Positions 47,473-57,073 of a DNA stretch of 64,000 bases are shown in pieces. Each line of letters opens with the position of its first letter. Position 1 is the first letter of the stretch. The DNA comes from Podochytrium sp. JEL0797 (taxonomy: Eukaryota; Chytridiomycota; Chytridiomycetes; Chytridiales; Chytriomycetaceae): NCBI GenBank assembly GCA_027596195.1, contig JADGJG010000038.1, forward strand, positions 1-64,000. Reading direction: 5' to 3'. The notes beneath the pieces were generated by a model. It was not told where the DNA came from. It saw only the letters and a program-made list of their open reading frames with translations, and did not search any database. The position numbers and the translations under genes are program-made.

Positions 47473-48343
47473 TTAGTGGCTTCCACCTTCCTGGGTCTTC
47501 AAGTGAGCCTTGGTGTGGTAAAAGTTGTTCTGCTTGATGGCCCAGTCACCCAAGAAGTAGTAGAAGGCCATCGGGGGCAGGATGAAGAGCGATTGGCGAC
47601 CGATACGGAAAAAGAACTTTTTGGCGCCAGGGTTGAAGAATCCCTTGAAGAGGTTCTGTTGGAACGGGGACGTTTGGTATTCTGAAGGGGGAGTAATGCA
47701 AGGGTTAGTTTGGGGCGCGTCGGGAACGTGGAGGGGTGTTTCGGTGGAATGGGTTTTTGAAGCGTGGTGGCCGTGATGGATTCGAGCATTTCATGCCACG
47801 GATTTGCTTCCTGAATAGCCCAGTTTCAGGGTGCCAAAGTTATGATACTCTGCTGCTTAATCCTGCATCCCTCCCTTTCACCACGTAGAAACCCGGCGGG
47901 ACGAAATAGAATCGCGATCGCGCAAAACCTCGCCTCCAATTCTGAATCTGCCCCGATCCTAGCCAGCAGCAACGACTTCTCCAGGAACTCTCCCGACTCT
48001 CTGATGAGGCGGTTGAATGTGACCGCTTTCGTTTCGCGATATAACATCGAACAACAGCATCGCATCAATCCAGGTCCACTCCAATCATCAATCAGACACT
48101 CGATACAATCAGCAGGTCAATCCCCGCCTCTGCGATCCCAAGGAACTCGATTCACTCGCTCACTCAGCGCTAAGAGGAAGATGTCATGATTGTGCACTGG
48201 ATCGCATACCAACGAATCCGTTCTGTCTGCTGAGGTTTCCGAACCAGGTGCTACAGAGGAAGAAGGAGAGGGGTGTTAGTATCGCATGTATCGGAGTAAA
48301 TGGGGACAAGGCTGCGAGAGGCGAAAACGTACTGGGCGCCCAT
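47473..48343 (-). CDS. QCR8: Cytochrome bc1 complex subunit 8-like (86 aa, 3 exons)
   Basis: Exons 48343-48333, 48250-48210 and 47681-47473 close in phase. The short protein starts MGAHTWFGNLSRQNGFVGEY, continues with SPFQQNLFKGFF, and has one hydrophobic segment (LFILPPMAFYYFLGDWA) followed by KQNNFYHTKAH. This arrangement (basic N-terminus, SPFQQ, PP in the membrane helix, W then N) matches Qcr8/UQCRQ of respiratory complex III. The second intron (48209-47682) is about 528 bp, by far the longest in the ordinary part of the window; a missed small exon is possible but not needed. Confidence is moderate because the family is short and variable. Confidence 0.72.
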
Positions 48344-48580
48344 TTGCGATTTTTTGACGGTGACTTGGAAAAAGAGCAAACGCGAGAAAATCAATCAGAA
48401 GTGCGCCTATTGCCGGGACGCTGCACCTGGAAATACTTTATTCTCTTCTCGACCCGTTGTTTGCTCACTCAAGCAAGATTATGATTTCAATATTCAAGAA
48501 GAGCCTTACAAGTGAGATTCGAAATGATTCCAAAAGCCGTATGACGAGCGCAAAAGAGACGCGGGGCAAAAAAAATCATC
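48344..48580. other. Transition from ordinary genes to repeat-rich sequence
   Basis: Presumed Qcr8 promoter, followed by sequence with no recognisable content before the broken F-box-like copy. Confidence 0.4.
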
Positions 48581-48990
48581 GTTCAACCGCCACCAGTGGC
48601 GCGCGCGCCTCGCGTTGCAAGAAGCGCTGCCAGCCGAAATCCTCCCTATAATTCTGCTGATTGTTATTGAAGGAATCACTGATCCATCCGTTCTCGCGTG
48701 CGCGGTCGTCCACCTCATGCTTGTGTCAAAGTATTTCAAGAGAGTCAAGACCATCTTGGATGCAAAGCCGATGGCAAAGCGTTGGGCAACCCAGATGATC
48801 TTCTTCTTTATGACAGTGCTTGACGAGATTGACAGACTCCTTCGCCTGGACCCGCATGGGTTGCCTGACTGACGCCACATTAACTTCCATCCAAAATATC
48901 TGTGCTGCTAAAAAAATCCTCTCCGCGACGCCGAAGCCAGTGCGCTGCTCAAGTGCTCGGAAAAAACCACGTAGAGCCTCAAAGTGACGC
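48581..48990 (+). pseudogene. Broken copy of the F-box-like gene at 60.7-61.8 kb
   Basis: The plus-strand frame matches the third exon of the gene at 60688-61773: WRARLALQEALPAEILPIIL against WRARLPLPEALPAEIILMIL, then IEGIT, KRWATQ against NRWAAQ, and LDEIDRL against LEEIDGL. It meets a stop at 48870-48872 (after GLPD). Homology continues beyond in shifted frames (PLRDAEASALL at about 48910-48950). No upstream exons like those of the relative could be found. This is a dead, truncated duplicate that runs into repeat sequence. Confidence 0.8.
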
Positions 48991-48999
48991 GAAGCTGCT

Positions 49000-49115
49000 A
49001 TAAAAAATGTATGAAACGCCCGTCAACGTAAATAAAAGTCGATTTTCTAATGCTTTTGAGAGTTTGAGGGCTGCAGCTAAAAAACACGCTCCCTTTCCAA
49101 AAAATATTGAGAACT
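49000..49115. repeat. Diverged fragment of the 162-bp satellite
   Basis: The stretch around 49016-49075 resembles the satellite portion reading CGCCCATCAGCTTGAATAAG through TTTTGAG, but with many changes. It lies just upstream of the first gene X fragment, so satellite-like sequence occurs outside the main array too. Confidence 0.55.
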
Positions 49116-49419
49116 TCAAGCGTCCAACCAACACCTCTCCAATGCTTCCCGAAGCATGGAGTGCACAAGATCTTGGTTCAACAAGACCACTGATCTGTTG
49201 ATGGCTGTGGTTGTGTTGCTAGGAAAGGCACGTGTTATAGAACTCACCAAAAATCGTCCTACAACGCAATTCGGTGAACTGCACAAAAGTGCATTTTGGG
49301 AACACGCAGCAGACATCCCGGGCTAGGCAGAAGATGACTTCTGAGCGCGCGTCCGACGCGAGGTAGTTGGCTTGATCTGCCATCTCTGACGTTTTAGGGA
49401 CCGCAGCTCCAAGGGACAC
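49116..49419 (-). pseudogene. Fragment of gene X, copy 1
   Basis: Minus-strand sequence similar to the 3' part of the gene at 50271-50801. Matching blocks are EMADQANYLASDARSEVIF against EVADQTHHLVSDALTGRVF, CLARDVCCVFPKCTFVQFTE against TLARDVRRVSPKCNFLQCTE, and NTTTAINRSVVLLNQDL against NTTTAINRTVFLLNQDL. A one-base shift near 49240 moves the last block out of frame. The 5' part is replaced by the satellite array, whose first unit begins about 49390. I do not recognise the protein family. Confidence 0.7.
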
Positions 49420-50125
49420 GACGCTGCATTAAAAAGAGCTTGAAAAGTGTCAAAAGGCGTCGCGCGGGAGGTTTTATGGGTCGTAAATTCGGGAATTTGC
49501 TGTCTCAACGCCCATCAGCTTGAATAAGAGTCGATTTTCTAGTGCTTTTGAGGTTTTAGGGACCGCAGCTCCAAGGGACACGACGCTGCATTAAAAAGAG
49601 CTTGAAAAGTGTCAAAAGGCGTCGCGCGGGAGGTTTTACAGGTCGCAAATTCGAGAATTTGCTGTCTCAACGCCCATCAGCTTGAATAAGAGTCGATTTT
49701 CTAGTGCTTTTGAGGTTTTGGGGACCGCAGCGCCAAGGGACGCGACGCTGCATTAAAAAGAGCTTGAAAAGTGTCAAAAGCTGTCGCGCGGGAGGTTTTA
49801 CAGGTCGCAAATTCGAGAATTTGCTGTCTCAACGCCCATCAGCTTGAATAAGAGTCGATTTTCTAGTGCTTTTGAGACTTTAGGGGCCGCAGCTCCAAGG
49901 GACGCGACGCTGCATTAAAAAGAGCTTGAAAAGTGTCAAATGCCGTCGTTGGCGCGGTTTTACAGGTCGCAAATTCGAGAATTTGCTGTCTCAACGCCCA
50001 TCAGCTTGAATAAGAGTCGATTTTCTAGTGCTTTTGAGACTTTAGGGGCTGCAGCTCCAAGGGACGCGACGCTGCATTAAAAAGAGCTTAAAAAGTGTCA
50101 AAAATAATTGTTGGTGCGGTTTGGG
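49390..50125. repeat. 162-bp tandem satellite, about 4.5 units
   Basis: The landmark GGGACCGCAG (or GGGGCYGCAG) recurs at 49397, 49559, 49721, 49883 and 50045, exactly 162 bp apart each time. Units are nearly identical and drift gradually from first to last (for example GGCGTCGCGCGGG becomes GCCGTCGTTGGCG in the fourth). The array ends in a diverged piece at 50100-50160. There is no open frame through it. Constant unit length and high identity point to recent amplification. It is not a CRISPR array: the whole unit repeats, with no variable spacers. Confidence 0.95.
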
Positions 50126-50270
50126 ACCGTAATATCTAGGGACGCGACCCTGCATTCAATAAAAAAACTCACCAATTCATTGAAACATTAACACTTCATA
50201 ATAAAGACTTAAAAAAATCCCCTCCCTTTCCCCCCTGTCTTCGCCTTTCTGTAGCCAAAAATCACTGAGC

Positions 50271-50801
50271 ATTTTGAGCCTCCAACCAACACTTCTGCAA
50301 CGTGTCCCAAAGACTGGAGTTGGCACGGGTTCGTGTGCCAACCGCATTGAGCAGATCTTGGTTCAACAAAAACACAGTTCTGTTGATGGCTGTTGTTGTA
50401 TTACGAGGGAACGACGTGTTTTAGAATGCGCGAAAATCGTCTCCGAAACGCATTTCTGTGCACTGCAGAAAATTGCACTTTGGGCTCACGCGGCGGACGT
50501 CGCGAGCGAGTGTGAAGACGCGTCCCGTCAGTGCATCTGAGACGAGGTGGTGGGTTTGATCGGCCACCTCCCAGGTTCCTTGGGCGACCTCCAACATATC
50601 CTCGAGGTGAGTCATAATCGCTATAACGAGGTGAGGAAAGGGTGGGGTGGATGTTAGATAAACATGATAAAAAAATCGATAAGAGAGGATGCGTGTACCA
50701 GCCCCCGCAGCATTGACACCCACACTTCCACCCCCTTCCACATCCCGCCCATGCTGCACCTTGGCCTCATCATCCGAATCCACAGGAAATTCTGTATGCA
50801 C
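50271..50801 (-). CDS. Gene X, copy 2: unknown small protein, internal stop
   Basis: Exons 50801-50699 and 50620-50421 give MHTEFPVDSDDEAKVQHGRD and onward for 101 residues. The frame continues after a TAA (50421-50423) for another 49 residues to a second stop near 50271 (NTTTAINRTVFLLNQDL and onward). Copy 1 at 49116-49419 has TAT (Tyr) at that position and conserves the part after it, so the ancestral protein was probably about 150 aa and this copy is cut short. The acidic N-terminus and the cysteines in the second exon (SPKCNFLQC) are visible, but no family is recognised. The intron has clean GT-AG ends. Confidence 0.5.
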
Positions 50802-50894
50802 ATGTGTGAGTGATGAATAGGAGTGAACGAGGAGACTTGTCTTACCGGAATAATCCCACCGGAGCCCCTTTTTTTTCCAAGAAAGGGTGGTAGA

Positions 50895-51270
50895 CCGCAG
50901 GAAACGCGTACCGAGCGATACAGCGTGAAGAATATTCGGATGTTCCGGGGATCCAGCTGTATCGGAAATGTGGGACTCACCCAGTGTGGAAGGTGCCCAT
51001 GTATCACTGCGCCCGAGGAACCAACAGCAACGAGGGAACCACTCACAAGCAAGTTCTCGATACCTTCCATTCGTACAACCTCGGGCCCATGGCGTTCGCC
51101 AGTATGATGCATCACTTGGTATTGCGGAACAATTTGAAGGTAATTTGAAAATTATTGCTCCCTGTATTGAATGTCGTCTTTTGCTGCAGAATGGATCAAA
51201 GCATCGTGCCGGGAAAGTGTATTCTAGTCACTACGATCTGAACTTACGAAACAAGCTTCATCTACATTTT
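50895..51270 (+). pseudogene. Remnant with RGTNSNEG motif, probably transposon-derived
   Basis: A plus-strand frame at about 50895-51138 reads VWKVPMYHCARGTNSNEGTT, then FHSYNLGPMAFASMMHHLVL and RNNLK. After a GT-AG intron (51139-51184) it continues HRAGKVYSSHYDLNLRNKL. I recall an RGTxSxEG-H motif followed by an LRHN-like block from large fungal and oomycete proteins that combine exonuclease and transposase-like parts; that link is from memory and tentative. No start or end can be found, so this is probably a fragment. The minus-strand frame over the same bases is a shadow. Confidence 0.4.
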
Positions 51271-51299
51271 GTTGGATTTGCCTCTTCCAGCCAGCCTGC

Positions 51300-53353
51300 A
51301 CGCCTGGGTCAACACTGACCTATCTCCCTCTCTTTTCTTCCTCGCGGGGTCGTTAACCTTCGAGGGGAAAAAATATTATGTATCGAGATGTTTTTTGTAG
51401 AATATTTTCTTTTCTTTTCTTTTCTCTCACTGCACATCGAAATAAATAGATTTATTAAATATCCGCTACATCGACCATCCAGAAGGAGGAATTGGCGCCC
51501 GCGTTACGTTCAGGAATTTCATCGTCTCCATGGGTGAGTCCTGCGTCTAGCAAACACGTGGAAGCGAATGCAAGGCGAAGAAACCCGCTCCTCCCGTGTC
51601 CTCCAACCCTTCAAACGAGCTACGCAAAGGGCTTCAACAGCATCTTCACCCAAATCTGCTTCGCGTCGCCTTGTCGCACGGAAAAGAGCTGATGGTTCAG
51701 TACGCGGTGGCCGAGTCTTTTCCGTTATCACAGCGCAAACTTACCTGCATCGGTCGGGCGTGGACGGTGGAGATAACCAAGCCAGTGCTATTGTTTGCTG
51801 TTGATGTCCCTTGCTCATAATTCCGCTCATCAAGGCGAGGGTTGAATCCCAGGCGACGTACAAGCAAAGAGAGCCATAAGCGAGTGCAGCTGAGGTCTCC
51901 TCACCTGCTAATAAATCCAAGAAACGCGTCAGCATAATAATGGAAGGAGTGAAGATACGGAAAGAAAGCCGCAAATGCAATGAAAGAATTGAATGTAATC
52001 AGTCTCAAAAATTCTGAAGCCTTGTATCTGCGAATTTTCCGGGAAATACGCGAATCGTGATGTTTATTGTTAAGGAATATTGAAAGATGAATGTGACGTG
52101 TGAGTACGTATTTCCGGAGCCGGCTTTCTCGTTTAGATATCAAATCAAATCTAACACCCAAAACAAACATCTTTCCGACTCTCAGGCTCCCGTGCTCCCT
52201 TGAAATCAGCCATCCAACCACATTTCGGATATCCCCCCCACTTTCGAAATCCTGCGTCCATTATTCGGTGGGGTTGTATCCTCCATTGTTTCCGGAAAAC
52301 TTGACAGCCGCGAATGTTGACGAATTTCGCAACCTCACCCCCCACCCCAAACCGTCCAACGCACCTCGGATAATGGCTTTAGCTAAAGATCCTTCCCGGT
52401 AAGCTACCCCCCCCCCCCCCCCCGCCCCCCCGCGAAAGAGAGACCTTGCTGACGTTTCAACACCCCGACGGCCGGAACCGAAACGAAAACGGGCAATATC
52501 GCTCGACGGTAGCTTTCCCCACGCGACTCACGACTTGTACACGATCCCTGATTCATCAAAGATTCTGTTTAGTTCCTCTTTCACTTGAAATGGTGGGGAA
52601 AGGAGACTCGAACAAATACAACTCATCTTGCCCAATGATCCTTTGATTCAATCCTTCCGCACGCGAGTCTGCTCTCTGTTCCAAGTTGATCATATCTCCG
52701 AATAGTTACATTCAAACTTCGAATGGTTCTCGTTCATCGTCGGATCTCACGCGGGGTTTCGTGGCACTGCGGATCCGAACACTCCTCAAATCTGAACGAT
52801 TTCGCCATAACCTCCTCACGCGATCCCATAGCACTCAATATGAACGAATAATATCCCTTTGACGAAGCATCCGGCAGTTGATTCAACCGAATTATGATTT
52901 TTGAAGCGAACGAGTGCGAATCTCGAAGCGAAGCTTTTCTGGGCACCGAAAGGCGGTTCTTGGGGCTCAATACAGATCGGTTTGATTCACCAAAATGGTC
53001 TAGTGGCTTTGGCTTGTCGTCCTCCTTGACCCGCTTTGGCTGCGGATCGGTCCCAGCGTTGGTTTCGCATGCATGGAATTCCGACAGGATGATCTGTCGC
53101 AATTCCATGCATCCGAAACGAACCCTTGGACCGAATTGCTGGCTGCGAATGGTGTGGATTCGTTGAGGTGCGCTTGGGGTGTGGGCGAAAAAGTCATTCC
53201 ATTCAGATCGAAAAAGCTGCGCGTGGGTCCATCGTGCTGATGAGTTTTTTGCATCGACTCGCACCCCTGACAACTACCGAATGAAGTTTTGCGAATTCAT
53301 TGATCTCCGCACTTTGAATTCGAGAAAAGACGTGTTTTCATGCCGTTCTTCTT
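51300..53353. other. Decayed sequence, no assignable gene
   Basis: Several protein-like stretches are visible but do not assemble: RYIDHPEGGIGARVTFRNF at about 51465-51535 (+), a hydrophobic minus-strand segment at 51745-51980, and NAPRIMALAKDPSR ending at 52402 at a clean donor (GTAAGC) followed by an 18-C run. A 37-bp-arm palindrome lies at 53051-53130. They may be exon remnants of different dead genes. Confidence 0.45.
53051..53130. repeat. Imperfect palindrome with 37-bp arms
   Basis: Left arm 53051-53087 and right arm 53094-53130 are reverse complements with a few mismatches around a 6-bp centre (GATGAT). The inner part, GCATGGAATT with CGACAG, is almost perfect. Such a hairpin could be a cruciform or an element end. 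It lies in decayed sequence with no gene model. Confidence 0.75.
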
Positions 53354-54123
53354 TTGAAGGTTGAAAACTTGTCAAAACTCAAACAAAAAAGCAAGCACCG
53401 CGTCGCCCGAATCCAAATCGCCCCGAAGATGAATCCGCCACAGAAAATGACGCACTCACTCCGGCCGAGACCTGTGACTGTGGCTAAGGGTACCTGCCAA
53501 AGCCCGGGTGATTTCAAACGCTCGAACGCTCCAAACAAGCGTCAATCTGAGCCCGCGGGCGAACATCCTGCGCAGAAAACCCTTCGCATAGCGCTGTTCA
53601 CTGAGTAAATACTACTGGTATCTTTTTGTACGCGCCCCTTCTCAAAAAATTTAGGTACTTGACAGCCGAGGAAACCGAAGCTGAGCTCAAAAACAATTCG
53701 CTATTTGCCGGACGCATTCATATGGGTCAGATGTATGGCAATAAGGCTTATGTCTCTTCCGAGACCCACCTCAAAGACATTGAAATCGTGAATTCTGGGT
53801 TGAATCGCGCCCTGTGAGTTGCGTGCACGGCTCTGCCTGCTCCGGACTGCTTGGAGAGTGGATCAAACGCAAAACGAATAAAAGGCTTTTTATTCTCACA
53901 CAAAACGAATACAAGTAGGACAGAAACAACAGCACGAAGCAAGAGGCAAGCGTGCCTTCGCGGAGTGGCTGGAATCCGTCAAACTGCATCTCATCGAGTG
54001 CGAGAGCACGTGGGTGGCATACATGAGTAGCGCACCACGACGTGGCCCTGCATGAGCGAGAGATGAGAAGCGCAGCTTGAGGAGATGAGCAGCAAGCCCA
54101 AACGCGGTTCGGGAGGCTGGACC

Positions 54124-54401
54124 AATGTTACAAACTGCTAAACAAATAGAGATCTATTCGTTTAGTGGTTTTGGCACAAGCCCGCATTGATTAAGAGTCT
54201 TAGAGGTCAGGGGTTCGATTCCCTTACTCCCCGCATTTCTCGCGTCTTCCTTCACGCTGCGGCAGGAATCGCCGAAAACCCCCGCACAATTGACCTCGCT
54301 TTCTGGTGCTCACCGTGTACCAAAACCGGCGGGAGAATGTTACAAACTGCTAAACAAATAGAGATCTATTCGTTTAGTGGTTTTGGCACAAGCCCGCATT
54401 G
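54124..54401. repeat. Perfect 66-bp direct repeat with internal palindrome, flanking a tRNA-like B box
   Basis: Positions 54124-54189 and 54336-54401 are identical. Each contains a near-perfect palindrome centred on AGATCT (CTAAACAAATAG against CTATTCGTTTAG). Between them, 54212-54222 reads GGTTCGATTCC, an exact match to the tRNA gene B-box consensus, within a plausible T-arm and 3' acceptor half ending CTCCCCGC. No 5' half pairs with it, so this is not a complete tRNA gene. It lies in the long intron of the RNB pseudogene. A tRNA-derived SINE or a small inserted element is possible. Confidence 0.7.
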
Positions 54402-54408
54402 GACCACG

Positions 54409-54490
54409 TGAGAGTGGGGCATTTTCGGCGAGACAGTGGCGCAGGAAGCGTCTTGCGCACTGGACCACGTGGGAGTGGAGCGTTTGAAGT
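54409..54490. repeat. Short direct repeats with CCACGTG core
   Basis: TGGACCACGTGAGAGTGGGGC near 54409 and a near copy near 54461 lie about 51 bp apart. Each holds the palindrome CACGTG. The copies may be part of the same inserted sequence as the 66-bp repeats upstream. Confidence 0.55.
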
Positions 54491-57073
54491 GACGAACAGC
54501 AGGCTCGAGCGCGGCTTGAGAGCTGAGTCGGAACGGCAAGCTTGAGCGCGAGGCGCGAGACTTGGTGGCTGGAGAAAGCGTGTCGGCATGGCAAGAAAAG
54601 AGACGAGGAGTGGTGGGTGGGTGTCTCTTTTTGGGAGAGGAGGAGTGCCAAGGTCTTGTGTTTTTGCAGAAACGCAAACTTGACTCACGAGGAATTTTCT
54701 GGCTTGCCATGCCCAGTCCGACCACTCCGCCGGGTGCGCGCCCTCCGCCTGGCTCCTCCCGCTGCGCAACTCACCCAGCATATTGTCATGCTTCCAATAT
54801 ATATGGGACAACGATCGCGTTGTTTGCCAATTTGTCACCCCGCCCGAGCCTCGCGAAATTGAATCTGAGTCGGCGCTGCTTGCCGAAGTCATTTTTATTC
54901 TCGAACGATACCTGTGCCCGTTTGTTGGTTCATTTTCGAACGATGACAACTGCTCTTTGTTTTATCCTGTACGACCACAATCCGATTCGCACAGTCTTGT
55001 TTTAAATTGACACCTAGCATTTAAAAAAAGAGACCCCCGGCACCCCCCCTTCTCAATCTCGAACAAAGGTATTCGCAACCACAAATCAACGAAGACAACG
55101 CAGACACTGTGGCATGTGGATTTTATCGAGTGGTCTGGAAGTGAACGGTATCCGAAGGGAAGAATTGCGCAGAGGATCGGGTCGGTGGGTGAACCAGCCG
55201 CTGAGCAAGAGGCATTGCGGATCTCGTACGGAGTCCACAATCGGAGTTTTCCAAAGGAGGTCATGACCGCTGTCCACAGTATTGTACGTCGATGCTTTTT
55301 CCTTTACCACTTGTTTTACTCTTTCCACAGTCGCAATCCATCCCAAGTTCAGAAATTGAGTCGCGCAGGGATTTACGCCATGCCAGGTGTATTACCATCG
55401 ACTCGCCATTTACCACCGAGATGGAGGATGCTGTTCATGTCGCCTCCTTGCCCAACGGGAGGACGGAAGTAGTCATTCATATTGTCGATGCCGCTGCACT
55501 TGTGCCAAAAGAGTCGGAAATTTTCACGGAGGCGGAAAAGCGCCTGGAAAAAAAAGCTCGTAATGAAATTTTTTTTGACCTACTCGAAGCAGGTTGATCT
55601 CCCTCTTTTCTCTCCGTCTTTATTAGGATAAAATGAACTAACGCTTTCTCTTCGTTTCTTCTCATAGTCAATCGCAATGCTCCCTCCCCAAGTTGCCAAG
55701 AATGTTTGCAACTTCACGCCAAAAAAGAATTGTCGAGCGTTCTCTATTGTCGTGGAGCTGGACAGCCACGGCAATATTGCTGCTCTTTGGATAGGACAAT
55801 CGATTATCCAGCCGCATGTTTCCCTCAGTTTTGCGTAAGTCGACGCCATGCTAAAAGGGCGCGACTGGAATGGACTTGAAAACGCGAGATTGCCCGAAAA
55901 CTTTCCCTTTGCCCAGTTGGAAGCGGATGTGACGAAACTGCACGACTGCAGTTACTTAATTCGTGGAGAAAAATACCTTCAGAGCCACCGCCACATCATG
56001 AACGCCGCCTCGACTATGGTGCAACAGGTACAACCAGCATTTTTTGGTTTTCTGGGGCGGATGTATGTACTGATCCGACTTTAACGACAGTGTGCGGTGT
56101 TTTACAACTTGGTTGCTGCCGAAAATACAGCGAAAATACAGTGAAAAGTTACCCCGCAACTGCACTCCTAAGCAGCCAACCTCAGCCGGGCAGTCCCTCC
56201 CAATATATCTGCTCAGGGACAGCGGTCCGAGCCGACTGGGTGCACACCGAACACAACACATCAGAATACACAAAGTCCACTTCTCCATGCCACAACCTCT
56301 GCCATTTGGTGGCTCAACACTTGTTCCAAGCTTCCATCACCGGAACCCAATGCCCATTTACCGCAGAAGAAATTTCCAAGTTTGCTCGAGATGGAAACGA
56401 TGCCGTTCGCCGAAGCAGAATGGTAGACATTGCCTCTCGAGAGTTGGGATTCTGTCTGGATTTGAAGGACTTGGTGGCCATCTATGGCGTTTCGGCTAAG
56501 GATTTGAAGGTTGATTCGGAGGAGAAAAGGGGTCTTTTGGGAAGGATGTTTGGTGTGAAGGTCTCTGGGATGAACTTGACAGTTAAATGCAGGATCAAAG
56601 TCAGTTCCGAAATGCGCGCGTTTACGGAAACCACCGGAATTGGTCTGTTGCATATATATTGGAATGTTGAGACGGAGGCCGCGAGTGATAATGCTGGTTG
56701 CGTGGATGTTATTCAAGTCAAAGGAAGCGAAGGGGAAGCCGGGGAGCTGGAGGAGGGAGAAATTGAGGAAGGAACACTGGATTCCTCTTTCCCCCTCCCC
56801 CTTGTCCAAACGCTGAGGGAATCAGATCGCGTTACAGTTTCCGTCTTTGTGGACTTTGCTCGCACTTCCCCGGAGGTTACCGCTTGTCTGGTGCACCCTC
56901 GCAATCACCAAGTATCTATCACAAATTTACCCTGCTTGCGCGAATTTGTGAGTTCATGGTCGTTCGAAGGTTTGGGGGCCAAAATAAAGATAGCTTTTGT
57001 CCTGTCTGCGAATTATCAACCATTACTTGCTACCTCAACCTCGCTTGGCCCTTTCTTAAAAACCTCGCTATAA

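Larger units (their letters stand above)
53354..57073 (+). pseudogene. Decayed SSD1/DIS3L2-like RNB exoribonuclease
   Basis: Ordered exon blocks follow the DIS3L2/SSD1 layout: a basic N-terminus (53354-53606), cold-shock region YLTAEETEAELKN (53655-53813), YPKGRIAQRIGSVGEPAAE (55110-55283), RNB catalytic region RRDLRHARCITIDSPFTTEM (55332-55595), FSIVVELDSHGNIAALWIGQ (55675-55835) and a C-terminal part to 57073. The RNB signature D-x5-D-x-D-D reads D-x5-E-x-E-D at 55400-55429, and the later YTHFTSPIRR motif reads YTKSTSPCHN. Disabling changes: a TAA at 55836-55838 overlapping a donor-like GTAAGT, an 11-bp tandem duplication (56120-56130 and 56131-56141) that shifts frame, and a phase mismatch near 55600. 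An intron of about 1.3 kb (53814-55090) holds palindromic repeats. Fungal SSD1 is a known inactive relative, so catalytic loss could predate decay. Confidence 0.78.

Noticed and set aside
49390..50125. CRISPR-like array
   Set aside because: The entire 162-bp unit repeats without unique spacers, and the genome is eukaryotic.
50654..51115. 153-residue minus-strand frame
   Set aside because: Overlaps the plus-strand RGTNSNEG remnant, whose motif content is far more protein-like; only the part from 50801 down is kept, as gene X.
53000..53273. 179-residue minus-strand frame over the palindrome
   Set aside because: The frame is explained by the palindrome and lacks conserved features.
54190..54240. 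Complete tRNA gene
   Set aside because: T-arm and 3' acceptor strand are present, but no 5' acceptor strand or D-arm pairs with them.
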